From: Steinernema hermaphroditum
Lineage: Eukaryota > Nematoda > Chromadorea > Rhabditida > Steinernematidae
Direction: 5' to 3'
Assembly (NCBI GenBank): GCA_030435675.1
Contig: JAUCMV010000006.1
Coordinates: 507,291-571,290, forward strand
Length of the DNA stretch: 64,000 bases
Every line of letters starts with the position of its first letter. Within the stretch, counting starts at the first letter, position 1. The notes below the pieces were generated by a model. The model saw only the letters and a program-made list of their open reading frames with translations. It did no database searches and was not told the origin of the DNA. The position numbers and the translations under genes are program-made. This document shows, in pieces, positions 26,718 to 38,390 of this stretch.

Positions 26718-29700
26718 AGTACCATATCATTTTTATGATTGGATCTTGTAGAACTGCACGAGCCTGATCGAACGCGCCTATTCCCGTTGGGATTACTGTG
26801 GACTATCTCAGTTTCCTGCAAAACTTTCAATTCGAGACAGCAGGGCCCTTGCTCATACCAAAAGCTCTGCATCCGACCCTCCTGCTCCAAAGTACCATAT
26901 CATTTTTATGATTGGATCTTGTAGAACTGCACGAGCCTGATCGAACGCGCCTATTTCCGTTGGATTTCCTGTGGACTATCTTAGTTTCCTGCAAAACTTT
27001 CAATTCGAGACAGTTAGGGCCTTGTTCATACAAAGAGTTATGCATCTGACCCCTCCGCTCCAATTTTTATGATTGGATCTTGTAGAACTGCACGAGCCTG
27101 ATCGAACGCGCCTATTCCCGTTGGGATTACTGTGGACTATCTTAGTTTCCTGCAAAACTTTCAATTCGAGACAGATAGGGCCTTGTTCATACAAAGAGTT
27201 CTGCATCTGACCCTCCTGCTCCAAAGTACCATATCATTTTTATGATTGGATCTTGTAGAACTGCACGAACCTGATCGAACGCGCCTATTCCCGTTGGGAT
27301 TACTGTGGACTATCTTAGTTTCCTGCAAAACTTTCAATACGAGACAGATAGGGCCTTGTTCATACAAAGAGTTCTGCATCTGACCCTCCTGCTCCAAAGT
27401 ACCATAGCATTTTTATGATTGGATCTTGTAGAACTGCACGAGCCTGATCGAACGCGCCTACTCTTGTTGGATTTCCTGTGGACTATCTTAGTTTCCTGCA
27501 AAACTTTCAATTCGAGACAACAGGGCCCTTGCTCATACCAAATGCTCTGCATCTGACCCTCCTGCTCCAAAGTACCATATCATTTTTATGATTGGATCTT
27601 GTAGAACTGCACGAGCCTGATCGAACGCGCCTATTCCCGTTGGGATTACTGTCGACTATCTTAGTTTCCTGCAAAACTTTCAATTCGAGACAGATAGGGC
27701 CTTGTTCATACAAAGAGTTCTGCATCTGACCCTCCTGCTCCAAAGTACCATATCATTTTTATGATTGGATCTTGTAGAACTGCACGAGCCTGGTCGAACG
27801 CGCCTATTCCCGTTGGGATTACTGTGGACTATCTTAGTTTCCTGCAAAACTTTCAATTCGAGACAGCAGGGCCCTTGCTCATACCAAATGCTCTGCATCT
27901 GACCCTCCTGCTCCAAAGTACCATATCATTTTTATGATTGGATCTTGTAGAACTGCACGAGCCTGATCGAACGCGCCTATTCCCGTTGGGATTACTGTGG
28001 ACTATCTCAGTTTCCTGCAAAACTTTCAATTCGAGACAGCAGGGCCCTTGCTCATACCAAAAGCTCTGCATCCGACCCTCCTGCTCCAAAGTACCATATC
28101 ATTTTTATGATTGGATCTTGTAGAACTGCACGAGCCTGATCGAACGCGCCTATTTCCGTTGGATTTCCTGTGGACTATCTTAGTTTCCTGCAAAACTTTC
28201 AATTCGAGACAGTTAGGGCCTTGTTCATACAAAGAGTTATGCATCTGACCCCTCCGCTCCAATTTTTATGATTGGATCTTGTAGAACTGCACGAGCCTGA
28301 TCGAACGCGCCTATTCCCGTTGGGATTACTGTGGACTATCTTAGTTTCCTGCAAAACTTTCAATTCGAGACAGATAGGGCCTTGTTCATACAAAGAGTTC
28401 TGCATCTGACCCTCCTGCTCCAAAGTACCATATCATTTTTATGATTGGATCTTGTAGAACTGCACGAGCCTGATCGAACGCGCCTATTCCCGTTGGGATT
28501 ACTGTGGACTATCTTAGTTTCCTGCAAAACTTTCAATTCGAGACAGCAGGGCCCTTGCTCATACCAAATGCTCTGCATCTGACCCTCCTGCTCCAAAGTA
28601 CCATATCATTTTTATGATTGGATCTTGTAGAACTGCACGAGCCTGATCGAACGCGCCTACTCTTGTTGGATTTCCTGCGGACTATCTTAGTTTCCTGCAA
28701 AACTTTCAATTCGAGACAGTTAGGGCCTTGTTCGTACAAAGAGTTATGCATCTGACCCCTCCGCTCCAATTTTTATGATTGGATCTTGTAGAACTGCACG
28801 AGCCTGATCGAACGCGCCTATTCCCGTTGGGATTACTGTGGACTATCTTAGTTTCCTGCAAAACTTTCAATTCGAGACAGATAGGGCCTTGTTCATACAA
28901 AGAGTTCTGCATCTGACCCTCCTGCTCCAAAGTACCATATCATTTTTATGATTGGATCTTGTAGAACTGCACGAACCTGATCGAACGCGCCTATTCCCGT
29001 TGGGATTACTGTGGACTATCTTAGTTTCCTGCAAAACTTTCAATACGAGACAGATAGGGCCTTGTTCATACAAAGAGTTCTGCATCTGACCCTCCTGCTC
29101 CAAAGTACCATAGCATTTTTATGATTGGATCTTGTAGAACTGCACGAGCCTGATCGAACGCGCCTACTCTTGTTGGATTTCCTGTGGACTATCTTAGTTT
29201 CCTGCAAAACTTTCAATTCGAGACAGCAGGGCCCTTGCTCATACCAAATGCTCTGCATCTGACCCTCCTGCTCCAAAGTACCATATCATTTTTATGATTG
29301 GATCTTGTAGAACTGCACGAGCCTGATCGAACGCGCCTATTCCCGTTGGGATTACTGTCGACTATCTTAGTTTCCTGCAAAACTTTCAATTCGAGACAGA
29401 TAGGGCCTTGTTCATACAAAGAGTTCTGCATCTGACCCTCCTGCTCCAAAGTACCATATCATTTTTATGATTGGATCTTGTAGAACTGCACGAGCCTGAT
29501 CGAACGCGCCTATTTCCGTTGGATTTCCTGTGGACTATCTTAGTTTCCTGCAAAACTTTCAATTCGAGACAGTTAGGGCCTTGTTCATACAAAGAGTTAT
29601 GCATCTGACCCCTCCGCTCCAATTTTTATGATTGGATCTTGTAGAACTGCACGAGCCTGATCGAACGCGCCTATTCCCGTTGGGATTACTGTGGACTATC

Positions 29701-30129
29701 TTAGTTTCCTGCAAAACTTTCAATTCGAGACAGATAGGGCCTTGTTCATACAAAGAGTTCTGCATCTGACCCTCCTGCTCCAAAGTACCATATCATTTTT
29801 ATGATTGGATCTTGTAGAACTGCACGAACCTGATCGAACGCGCCTATTCCCGTTGGGATTACTGTGGACTATCTTAGTTTCCTGCAAAACTTTCAATACG
29901 AGACAGATAGGGCCTTGTTCATACAAAGAGTTCTGCATCTGACCCTCCTGCTCCAAAGTACCATAGCATTTTTATGATTGGATCTTGTAGAACTGCACGA
30001 GCCTGATCGAACGCGCCTACTCTTGTTGGATTTCCTGTGGACTATCTTAGTTTCCTGCAAAACTTTCAATTCGAGACAGCAGGGCCCTTGCTCATACCAA
30101 ATGCTCTGCATCTGACCCTCCTGCTCCAA
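26718..30129 (-). repeat. 853-bp five-monomer higher-order repeat
   Basis: Private variants recur at exact multiples of 853 bp, which is four 173-bp monomers plus one 161-bp monomer. Plus-strand tcaatacgag lies at 27,338, 29,044 and 29,897 (spacings 1,706 and 853). The cacgaacctg change lies at 27,267, 28,973 and 29,826 (1,706 and 853). The gtcgactatc change lies at 27,651 and 29,357 (1,706). In units starting from 30,129, 29,276, 28,423 and 27,570 a short N-type junction occurs once per unit; its sequence is the same each time (cctccgctccaattttt), unlike in piece 1. One or two monomers differ between units, so some conversion has followed duplication. Confidence 0.88.
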
Positions 30130-30283
30130 AGTACCATATCATTTTTATGATTGGATCTTGTAGAACTGCACGAGCCTGGTCGAACGCGCCTATTCCCGTT
30201 GGGATTACTGTGGACTATCTTAGTTTCCTGCAAAACTTTCAATTCGAGACAGCAGGGCCCTTGCTCATACCAAATGCTCTGCA

Positions 30284-30783
30284 NNNNNNNNNNNNNNNNN
30301 NNNNNNNNNNNNNNNNNNNNNNNNNNNNNNNNNNNNNNNNNNNNNNNNNNNNNNNNNNNNNNNNNNNNNNNNNNNNNNNNNNNNNNNNNNNNNNNNNNNN
30401 NNNNNNNNNNNNNNNNNNNNNNNNNNNNNNNNNNNNNNNNNNNNNNNNNNNNNNNNNNNNNNNNNNNNNNNNNNNNNNNNNNNNNNNNNNNNNNNNNNNN
30501 NNNNNNNNNNNNNNNNNNNNNNNNNNNNNNNNNNNNNNNNNNNNNNNNNNNNNNNNNNNNNNNNNNNNNNNNNNNNNNNNNNNNNNNNNNNNNNNNNNNN
30601 NNNNNNNNNNNNNNNNNNNNNNNNNNNNNNNNNNNNNNNNNNNNNNNNNNNNNNNNNNNNNNNNNNNNNNNNNNNNNNNNNNNNNNNNNNNNNNNNNNNN
30701 NNNNNNNNNNNNNNNNNNNNNNNNNNNNNNNNNNNNNNNNNNNNNNNNNNNNNNNNNNNNNNNNNNNNNNNNNNNNNNNNNNN
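30284..30783. other. Assembly gap, exactly 500 N, at the orientation switch
   Basis: This is a second placeholder of exactly 500 N. On its left the monomer is in minus orientation, ending within ccaaatgctctgca. On its right the first called bases, gatcaggctcgtgcag, are in plus orientation. The head-to-head arrangement is therefore never seen in contiguous sequence. Uniform 500-N spacers are the convention of some Hi-C scaffolders, and contig orientation within repeats is where such tools are weakest. Confidence 0.98.
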
Positions 30784-31329
30784 GATCAGGCTCGTGCAGT
30801 TCTACAAGATCCAATCATAAAAATGATATGGTACTTTGGAGCAGGAGGGTCAGATGCAGAGCTTTTGGTATGAGCAAGGCCCTGTCTGTCTCGAATTGAA
30901 AGTTTTGCAGGAAACTAAGATAGTCCGCAGGAAATCGAACGAGAGTAGGCGCGTTCGATCAGGCTCGTGCAGTTCTACAAGATCCAATCATATATATTGG
31001 AGCGGAGGGGTCAGATGCATAACTCTTTGTATGAACAAGGCCCTAACTGTCTCGAATTGAAAGTTTTGCAGGAAACTAAGATAGTCCACAGGAAATCCAA
31101 CGAGAGTAGGCGCGTTCGATCAGGCTCGTGCAGTTCTACAAGATCCAATCATAAAAATGATATGGTACTTTGGAGCAGGAGGGTCAGATGCAGAGCTTTT
31201 GGTATGAGCAAGGCCCTGTCTGTCTCGAATTGAAAGTTTTGCAGGAGACTAAGATAGTCCGCAGGAAATCGAACGAGAGTAGGCGCGTTCGATCAGGCTC
31301 GTGCAGTTCTACAAGATCCAATCATAAAA

Positions 31330-31502
31330 ATGATATGGTACTTTGGAGCAGGAGGGTCAGATGCAGAGCTTTTGGTATGAGCAAGGCCCTGTCTGTCTCG
31401 AATTGAAAGTTTTGCAGGAAACTAAGATAGTCCGCAGGAAATCGAACGAGAGTAGGCGCGTTCGATCAGGCTCGTGCAGTTCTACAAGATCCAATCATAA
31501 AA
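31330..31502 (+). repeat. Representative satellite monomer, 173 bp
   Basis: This V-type copy serves as reference for numbering. By my count it has 80 G or C in 173 bp. Landmarks: positions 1-13 atgatatggtact; 15-28 a purine tract, ttggagcaggaggg, with variable G number; 37-50 the site that separates gcagagcttttgg from gcataactctttg; 52-70 the type-defining segment; 104-122 a second variable segment; 141-167 the most conserved stretch, altered in the micro-inversion subfamily. The last bases and the next monomer form the small inverted repeat atcat-aaaa-atgat. The length is 3n+2, so no reading frame persists across monomers. Confidence 0.95.
31387..31403 (-). other. CENP-B-box-like 17-mer (example copy)
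   Basis: Read on the minus strand this is attcgagacagacaggg. Against the published core of the CENP-B box, NTTCGNNNNANNCGGGN, it has TTCG, the central A and three of the four bases of CGGG, thus 8 of 9 fixed bases. C-type monomers (attcgagacagcagggc) also score 8 of 9, with a different mismatch. N, L and I(tcg) types score 7 or fewer. The I(tcc) type has lost the TTCG half (tccaattg in place of tcgaattg). Binding by a CENP-B-like protein is speculation; chance resemblance in a 173-bp sequence is possible. Confidence 0.3.
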
Positions 31503-33233
31503 ATGATATGGTACTTTGGAGCAGGAGGGTCAGATGCAGAGCTTTTGGTATGAGCAAGGCCCTGTCTGTCTCGAATTGAAAGTTTTGCAGGAAACTAAGA
31601 TAGTCCACACGAAATCCAACGAGAGTAGGCGCGTTCGATCAGGCTCGTGCAGTTCTACAAGATCCAATCATAAAAATGATATGGTACTTTGGAGCAGGAG
31701 GGTCAGATGCAGAGCTTTTGGTATGAGCAAGGCCCTGTCTGTCTCGAATTGAAAGTTTTGCAGGAGACTAAGATAGTCCGCAGGAAATCGAACGAGAGTA
31801 GGCGCGTTCGATCAGGCTCGTGCAGTTCTACAAGATCCAATCATAAAAATGATATGGTACTTTGGAGCAGGAGGGTCAGATGCAGAGCTTTTGGTATGAG
31901 CAAGGCCCTGTCTGTCTCGAATTGAAAGTTTTGCAGGAAACTAAGATAGTCCGCAGGAAATCGAACGAGAGTAGGCGCGTTCGATCAGGCTCGTGCAGTT
32001 CTACAAGATCCAATCATAAAAATGATATGGTACTTTGGAGCAGGAGGGTCAGATGCAGAGCTTTTGGTATGAGCAAGGCCCTGTCTGTCTCGAATTGAAA
32101 GTTTTGCAGGAAACTAAGATAGTCCGCAGGAAATCCAACGAGAGTAGGCGCGTTCGATCAGGCTCGTGCAGTTCTACAAGATCCAATCATAAAAATGATA
32201 TGGTACTTTGGAGCAGGAGGGTCAGATGCAGAGCTTTTGGTATGAGCAAGGCCCTGTCTGTCTCGAATTGAAAGTTTTGCAGGAGACTAAGATAGTCCGC
32301 AGGAAATCGAACGAGAGTAGGCGCGTTCGATCAGGCTCGTGCAGTTCTACAAGATCCAATCATAAAAATGATATGGTACTTTGGAGCAGGAGGGTCAGAT
32401 GCAGAGCTTTTGGTATGAGCAAGGCCCTGTCTGTCTCGAATTGAAAGTTTTGCAGGAAACTAAGATAGTCCGCAGGAAATCGAACGAGAGTAGGCGCGTT
32501 CGATCAGGCTCGTGCAGTTCTACAAGATCCAATCATAAAAATTGGAGCGGAGGGGTCAGATGCATAACTCTTTGTATGAACAAGGCCCTAACTGTCTCGA
32601 ATTGAAAGTTTTGCAGGAAACTAAGATAGTCCACAGGAAATCCAACGAGAGTAGGCGCGTTCGATCAGGCTCGTGCAGTTCTACAAGATCCAATCATAAA
32701 AATGATATGGTACTTTGGAGCAGGAGGGTCAGATGCAGAGCTTTTGGTATGAGCAAGGCCCTGTCTGTCTCGAATTGAAAGTTTTGCAGGAGACTAAGAT
32801 AGTCCGCAGGAAATCGAACGAGAGTAGGCGCGTTCGATCAGGCTCGTGCAGTTCTACAAGATCCAATCATAAAAATGATATGGTACTTTGGAGCAGGAGG
32901 GTCAGATGCAGAGCTTTTGGTATGAGCAAGGCCCTGTCTGTCTCGAATTGAAAGTTTTGCAGGAAACTAAGATAGTCCGCAGGAAATCGAACGAGAGTAG
33001 GCGCGTTCGATCAGGCTCGTGCAGTTCTACAAGATCCAATCATAAAAATGATATGGTACTTTGGAGCAGGAGGGTCAGATGCAGAGCTTTTGGTATGAGC
33101 AAGGCCCTGTCTGTCTCGAATTGAAAGTTTTGCAGGAAACTAAGATAGTCCGCAGGAAATCGAACGAGAGTAGGCGCGTTCGATCAGGCTCGTGCAGTTC
33201 TACAAGATCCAATCATAAAAATGATATGGTACT

Positions 33234-34397
33234 TTGGAGCAGGAGGGTCAGATGCAGAGCTTTTGGTATGAGCAAGGGCCGTGCTGTCTCGAATTGAAAG
33301 TTTTGCAGGAAACTAAGATAGTCCACACGAAATCCAACGAGAGTAGGCGCGTTCGATCAGGCTCGTGCAGTTCTACAAGATCCAATCATAAAAATTGGAG
33401 CGGAGGGGTCAGATGCATAACTCTTTGTATGAACAAGGCCCTAACTGTCTCGAATTGAAAGTTTTGCAGGAAACTAAGATAGTCCACAGGAAATCCAACG
33501 AGAGTAGGCGCGTTCGATCAGGCTCGTGCAGTTCTACAAGATCCAATCATAAAAATATGGAGCGGAGGGGTCAGATGCATAACTCTTTGTATGAACAAGG
33601 CCCTAACTGTCTCGAATTGAAAGTTTTGCAGGAAACTAAGATAGTCCACAGGAAATCCAACGAGAGTAGGCGCGTTCGATCAGGCTCGTGCAGTTCTACA
33701 AGATCCAATCATAAAAATGATATGGTACTTTGGAGCAGGAGGGTCAGATGCAGAGCTTTTGGTATGAGCAAGGGCCGTGCTGTCTCGAATTGAAAGTTTT
33801 GCAGGAAACTAAGATAGTCCACAGGAAATCCAACGAGAGTAGGCGCGTTCGATCAGGCTCGTGCAGTTCTACAAGATCCAATCATAAAAATGATATGGTA
33901 CTTTGGAGCAGGAGGGTCAGATGCAGAGCTTTTGGTATGAGCAAGGGCCGTGCTGTCTCGAATTGAAAGTTTTGCAGGAAACTAAGATAGTCCACACGAA
34001 ATCCAACGAGAGTAGGCGCGTTCGATCAGGCTCGTGCAGTTCTACAAGATCCAATCATAAAAATTGGAGCGGAGGGGTCAGATGCATAACTCTTTGTATG
34101 AACAAGGCCCTAACTGTCTCGAATTGAAAGTTTTGCAGGAAACTAAGATAGTCCACAGGAAATCCAACGAGAGTAGGCGCGTTCGATCAGGCTCGTGCAG
34201 TTCTACAAGATCCAATCATAAAAATTGGAGCGGAGGGGTCAGATGCATAACTCTTTGTATGAACAAGGCCCTAACTGTCTCGAATTGAAAGTTTTGCAGG
34301 AAACTAAGATAGTCCACAGGAAATCCAACGAGAGTAGGCGCGTTCGATCAGGCTCGTGCAGTTCTACAAGATCCAATCATAAAAATGATATGGTACT
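33234..34397 (+). repeat. 669-bp higher-order repeat (G/N/N/G)
   Basis: A monomer whose leading segment is G type and which carries ccacacgaaatc, followed by two short N-type monomers, begins at 33,234 and again at 33,903, 669 bp apart. In the first unit the series is closed by a full-length monomer with G-type segment at about 33,730; in the second it is followed by V type at 34,398, so only three of the four positions repeat. The N-type junction is aaaaattggagcgg in three of four cases and aaaaatatggagcgg at about 33,552. Confidence 0.7.
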
Positions 34398-34743
34398 TTG
34401 GAGCAGGAGGGTCAGATGCAGAGCTTTTGGTATGAGCAAGGCCCTGTCTGTCTCGAATTGAAAGTTTTGCAGGAGACTAAGATAGTCCGCAGGAAATCGA
34501 ACGAGAGTAGGCGCGTTCGATCAGGCTCGTGCAGTTCTACAAGATCCAATCATAAAAATGATATGGTACTTTGGAGCAGGAGGGTCAGATGCAGAGCTTT
34601 TGGTATGAGCAAGGCCCTGTCTGTCTCGAATTGAAAGTTTTGCAGGAGACTAAGATAGTCCGCAGGAAATCGAACGAGAGTAGGCGCGTTCGATCAGGCT
34701 CGTGCAGTTCTACAAGATCCAATCATAAAAATGATATGGTACT

Positions 34744-35781
34744 TTGGAGCAGGAGGGTCAGATGCAGAGCTTTTGGTATGAGCAAGGCCCTGTCTGTCTC
34801 GAATTGAAAGTTTTGCAGGAAACTAAGATAGTCCGCAGGAAATCGAACGAGAGTAGGCGCGTTCGATCAGGCTCGTGCAGTTCTACAAGATCCAATCATA
34901 AAAATGATATGGTACTTTGGAGCAGGAGGGTCAGATGCAGAGCTTTTGGTATGAGCAAGGGCCGTGCTGTCTCGAATTGAAAGTTTTGCAGGAAACTAAG
35001 ATAGTCCACACGAAATCCAACGAGAGTAGGCGCGTTCGATCAGGCTCGTGCAGTTCTACAAGATCCAATCATAAAAATGCTATGGTACTTTGGAGCAGGA
35101 GGGTCAGATGCAGAGCTTTTGGTATGAGCAAGGCCCTGTCTGTCTCGAATTGAAAGTTTTGCAGGAGACTAAGATAGTCCGCAGGAAATCGAACGAGAGT
35201 AGGCGCGCTCGATCAGGCTCGTGCAGTTCTACAAGATCCAATCATAAAAATGATATGGTACTTTGGAGCAGGAGGGTCAGATGCAGAGCTTTTGGTATGA
35301 GCAAGGCCCTGTCTGTCTCGAATTGAAAGTTTTGCAGGAAACTAAGATAGTCCGCAGGAAATCGAACGACAGTAGGCGCGTTCGATCAGGCTCGTGCAGT
35401 TCTACAAGATCCAATCATAAAAATGATATGGTACTTTGGAGCAGGAGGGTCAGATGCAGAGCTTTTGGTATGAGCAAGGGCCGTGCTGTCTCGAATTGAA
35501 AGTTTTGCAGGAAACTAAGATAGTCCACACGAAATCCAACGAGAGTAGGCGCGTTCGATCAGGCTCGTGCAGTTCTACAAGATCCAATCATAAAAATGCT
35601 ATGGTACTTTGGAGCAGGAGGGTCAGATGCAGAGCTTTTGGTATGAGCAAGGCCCTGTCTGTCTCGAATTGAAAGTTTTGCAGGAGACTAAGATAGTCCG
35701 CAGGAAATCGAACGAGAGTAGGCGCGCTCGATCAGGCTCGTGCAGTTCTACAAGATCCAATCATAAAAATGATATGGTACT
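34744..35781 (+). repeat. 519-bp trimer duplicated once, private variant gcgcgctcg
   Basis: Two adjacent 519-bp units (34,744-35,262 and 35,263-35,781) each contain a V monomer leading into a G-type segment, a ccacacgaaatc monomer ending in atgctatgg, and a V monomer with gcaggagac and the private change gcgcgctcg for gcgcgttcg. That change lies at about 35,202 and 35,721, exactly 519 bp apart, and I see it nowhere else. The second unit differs by aacgacag for aacgagag. This is a clear recent tandem duplication. Confidence 0.85.
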
Positions 35782-38390
35782 TTGGAGCAGGAGGGTCAGA
35801 TGCAGAGCTTTTGGTATGAGCAAGGCCCTGTCTGTCTCGAATTGAAAGTTTTGCAGGAAACTAAGATAGTCCGCAGGAAATCGAACGAGAGTAGGCGCGT
35901 TCGATCAGGCTCGTGCAGTTCTACAAGATCCAATCATAAAAATTGGAGCGGAGGGGTCAGATGCATAACTCTTTGTATGAACAAGGCCCTGCTGTCTCGA
36001 ATTGAAAGTTTTGCAGGAGACTAAGATAGTCCGCAGGAAATCGAACGAGAGTAGGCGCGTTCGATCAGGCTCGTGCAGTTCTACAAGATCCAATCATAAA
36101 AATGATATGGTACTTTGGAGCAGGAGGGTCAGATGCAGAGCTTTTGGTATGAGCAAGGCCCTGTCTGTCTCGAATTGAAAGTTTTGCAGGAAACTAAGAT
36201 AGTCCGCAGGAAATCGAACGAGAGTAGGCGCGTTCGATCAGGCTCGTGCAGTTCTACAAGATCCAATCATAAAAATTGGAGCGGAGGGGTCAGATGCATA
36301 ACTCTTTGTATGAACAAGGCCCTGCTGTCTCGAATTGAAAGTTTTGCACGAAACTAAGATAGTCCACAGTAATCCCAACGGGAATAGGCGCGTTCGATCA
36401 GGCTCGTGCAGTTCTACAAGATCCAATCATAAAAATGATATGGTACTTTGGAGCAGGAGGGTCAGATGCAGAGCTTTTGGTATGAGCAAGGGCCGTGCTG
36501 TCTCGAATTGAAAGTTTTGCAGGAAACTAAGATAGTCCACACGAAATCCAACGACAGTAGGCGCGTTCGATCAGGCTCGTGCAGTTCTACAAGATCCAAT
36601 CATAAAAATGCTATGGTACTTTGGAGCAGGAGGGTCAGATGCAGAGCTTTTGGTATGAGCAAGGCCCTGTCTGTCTCGAATTGAAAGTTTTGCAGGAGAC
36701 TAAGATAGTCCGCAGGAAATCGAACGAGAGTAGGCGCGTTCGATCAGGCTCGTGCAGTTCTACAAGATCCAATCATAAAAATTGGAGCCGAGGGGTCAGA
36801 TGCATAACTCTTTGTATGAACAAGGCCCTAACTGTCTCGAATTGAAAGTTTTGCAGGAAACTAAGATAGTCCACAGTAATCCCAACGGGAATAGGCGCGT
36901 TCCATCAGGCTCGTGCAGTTCTACAAGATCCAATCATAAAAATGATATGGTACTTTGGAGCAGGAGGGTCAGATGCAGAGCTTTTGGTATGAGCAAGGCC
37001 CTGTCTGTCTCGAATTGAAAGTTTTGCAGGAAACTAAGATAGTCCACACGAAATCCAACGAGAGTAGGCGCGTTCGATCAGGCTCGTGCAGTTCTACAAG
37101 ATCCAATCATAAAAATGCTATGGTACTTTGGAGCAGGAGGGTCAGATGCAGAGCTTTTGGTATGAGCAAGGCCCTGTCTGTCTCGAATTGAAAGTTTTGC
37201 AGGAAACTAAGATAGTCCGCAGGAAATCGAACGACAGTAGGCGCGTTCGATCAGGCTCGTGCAGTTCTACAAGATCCAATCATAAAAATGATATGGTACT
37301 TTGGAGCAGGAGGGTCAGATGCAGAGCTTTTGGTATGAGCAAGGGCCGTGCTGTCTCGAATTGAAAGTTTTGCAGGAAACTAAGATAGTCCACACGAAAT
37401 CCAACGAGAGTAGGCGCCTTCGATCAGGCTCGTGCAGTTCTACAAGATCCAATCATAAAAATGCTATGGTACTTTGGAGCAGGAGGGTCAGATGCAGAGC
37501 TTTTGGTATGAGCAAGGCCCTGTCTGTCTCGAATTGAAAGTTTTGCAGGAGACTAAGATAGTCCGCAGGAAATCGAACGAGAGTAGGCGCGTTCGATCAG
37601 GCTCGTGCAGTTCTACAAGATCCAATCATAAAAATGATATGGTACTTTGGAGCAGGAGGGTCAGATGCAGAGCTTTTGGTATGAGCAAGGCCCTGTCTGT
37701 CTCGAATTGAAAGTTTTGCAGGAAACTAAGATAGTCCGCAGGAAATCGAACGAGAGTAGGCGCGTTCGATCAGGCTCGTGCAGTTCTACAAGATCCAATC
37801 ATAAAAATTGGAGCGGAGGGGTCAGATGCATAACTCTTTGTATGAGCAATGCCCTATCTGTCTCCAATTGAAAGTTTTGCAGGAAACTGAGATAGTCCAC
37901 AGTAATCCCAACGGGAATAGGCGCGTTCGATCAGGCTCGTGCAGTTCTACAAGATCCAATCATAAAAATGATATGGTACTTTGGAGCAGGAGGGTCAGAT
38001 GCAGAGCATTTGGTATGAGCAAGGGCCCTGCTGTCTCGAATTGAAAGTTTTGCACGAAACTAAGATAGTCCACAGGAAATCCAACGAGAGTAGGCGCGTT
38101 CGATCAGGCTCGTGCAGTTCTACAAGATCCAATCATAAAAATGATATGGTACTTTGGAGCAGGAGGGTCAGATGCAGAGCTTTTGGTATGAGCAAGGCCC
38201 TATCTGTCTCCAATTGAAAGTTTTGCAGGAAACTGAGATAGTCCACAGTAATCCCAACGGGAATAGGCGCGTTCGATCAGGCTCGTGCAGTTCTACAAGA
38301 TCAAATCATAAAAATGATATGGTACTTTGGAGCAGGAAGGTCAGATGCAGAGCATTTGGTATGAGCAAGGGCCCTGCTGTCTCGAATTAA
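35780..38390 (+). repeat. Right member of the inverted duplicated satellite block
   Basis: This matches 15,097-17,740 in reverse complement, monomer for monomer. The order is: V, N with ccctgctgtc and gcaggagac, V, N with gcacgaaac and ccacagtaatccc, C/ccacacgaaatc with aacgacag, V with gcaggagac, N with the private ttccatcagg (36,903), V/ccacacgaaatc, V with aacgacag, G/ccacacgaaatc with the private gcgccttcg (37,418), V, V, N/I, C with gcacgaaac, I(tcc), then C with gaattaaaag. Beyond 38.4 kb similarity continues to about 40.1 kb against 13.4-14.66 kb, with three extra monomers here. The main differences inside the block are at N-type junctions. Confidence 0.85.

Larger units (their letters stand above)
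9847..30283 (-). repeat. 173-bp satellite array, contig piece 2 (minus orientation)
   Basis: About 118 head-to-tail monomers lie on the minus strand without interruption. Composition changes along the piece. About 9.85-15.1 kb is built of I(tcg), L, C and N monomers, many with the atgctatgg variant at monomer position 4. About 15.1-23.9 kb is mostly V monomers with ccgcaggaaatc. About 24.0-30.28 kb is rich in ccacagtaatccc monomers. No sequence foreign to the satellite is visible. Zone boundaries are gradual within one or two monomers, as expected from local homogenisation by unequal crossing over or conversion. Confidence 0.97.
31200..33230 (+). repeat. Three-monomer (519-bp) higher-order repeat, V type
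   Basis: The variant gcaggagac (others gcaggaaac) starts at 31,241, 31,760, 32,279 and 32,786. The spacings are 519, 519 and 507 bp: three monomers, with one short junction in the last interval. The other two monomers of each unit are V type with gcaggaaac. One unit carries ccacacgaaatc instead of ccgcaggaaatc in its third monomer. The same 519-bp spacing of the variant is seen in piece 2 at 17,831/18,350. Confidence 0.75.

Noticed and set aside
30147..30899. Long open frames through the second gap
   Set aside because: Same reason; they also join two monomer orientations across unknown sequence.
15097..38390. A single large palindrome centred on the second gap
   Set aside because: The matching block has its midpoint near 26.7 kb, and sequence on the two sides of the gap does not match in mirror order.
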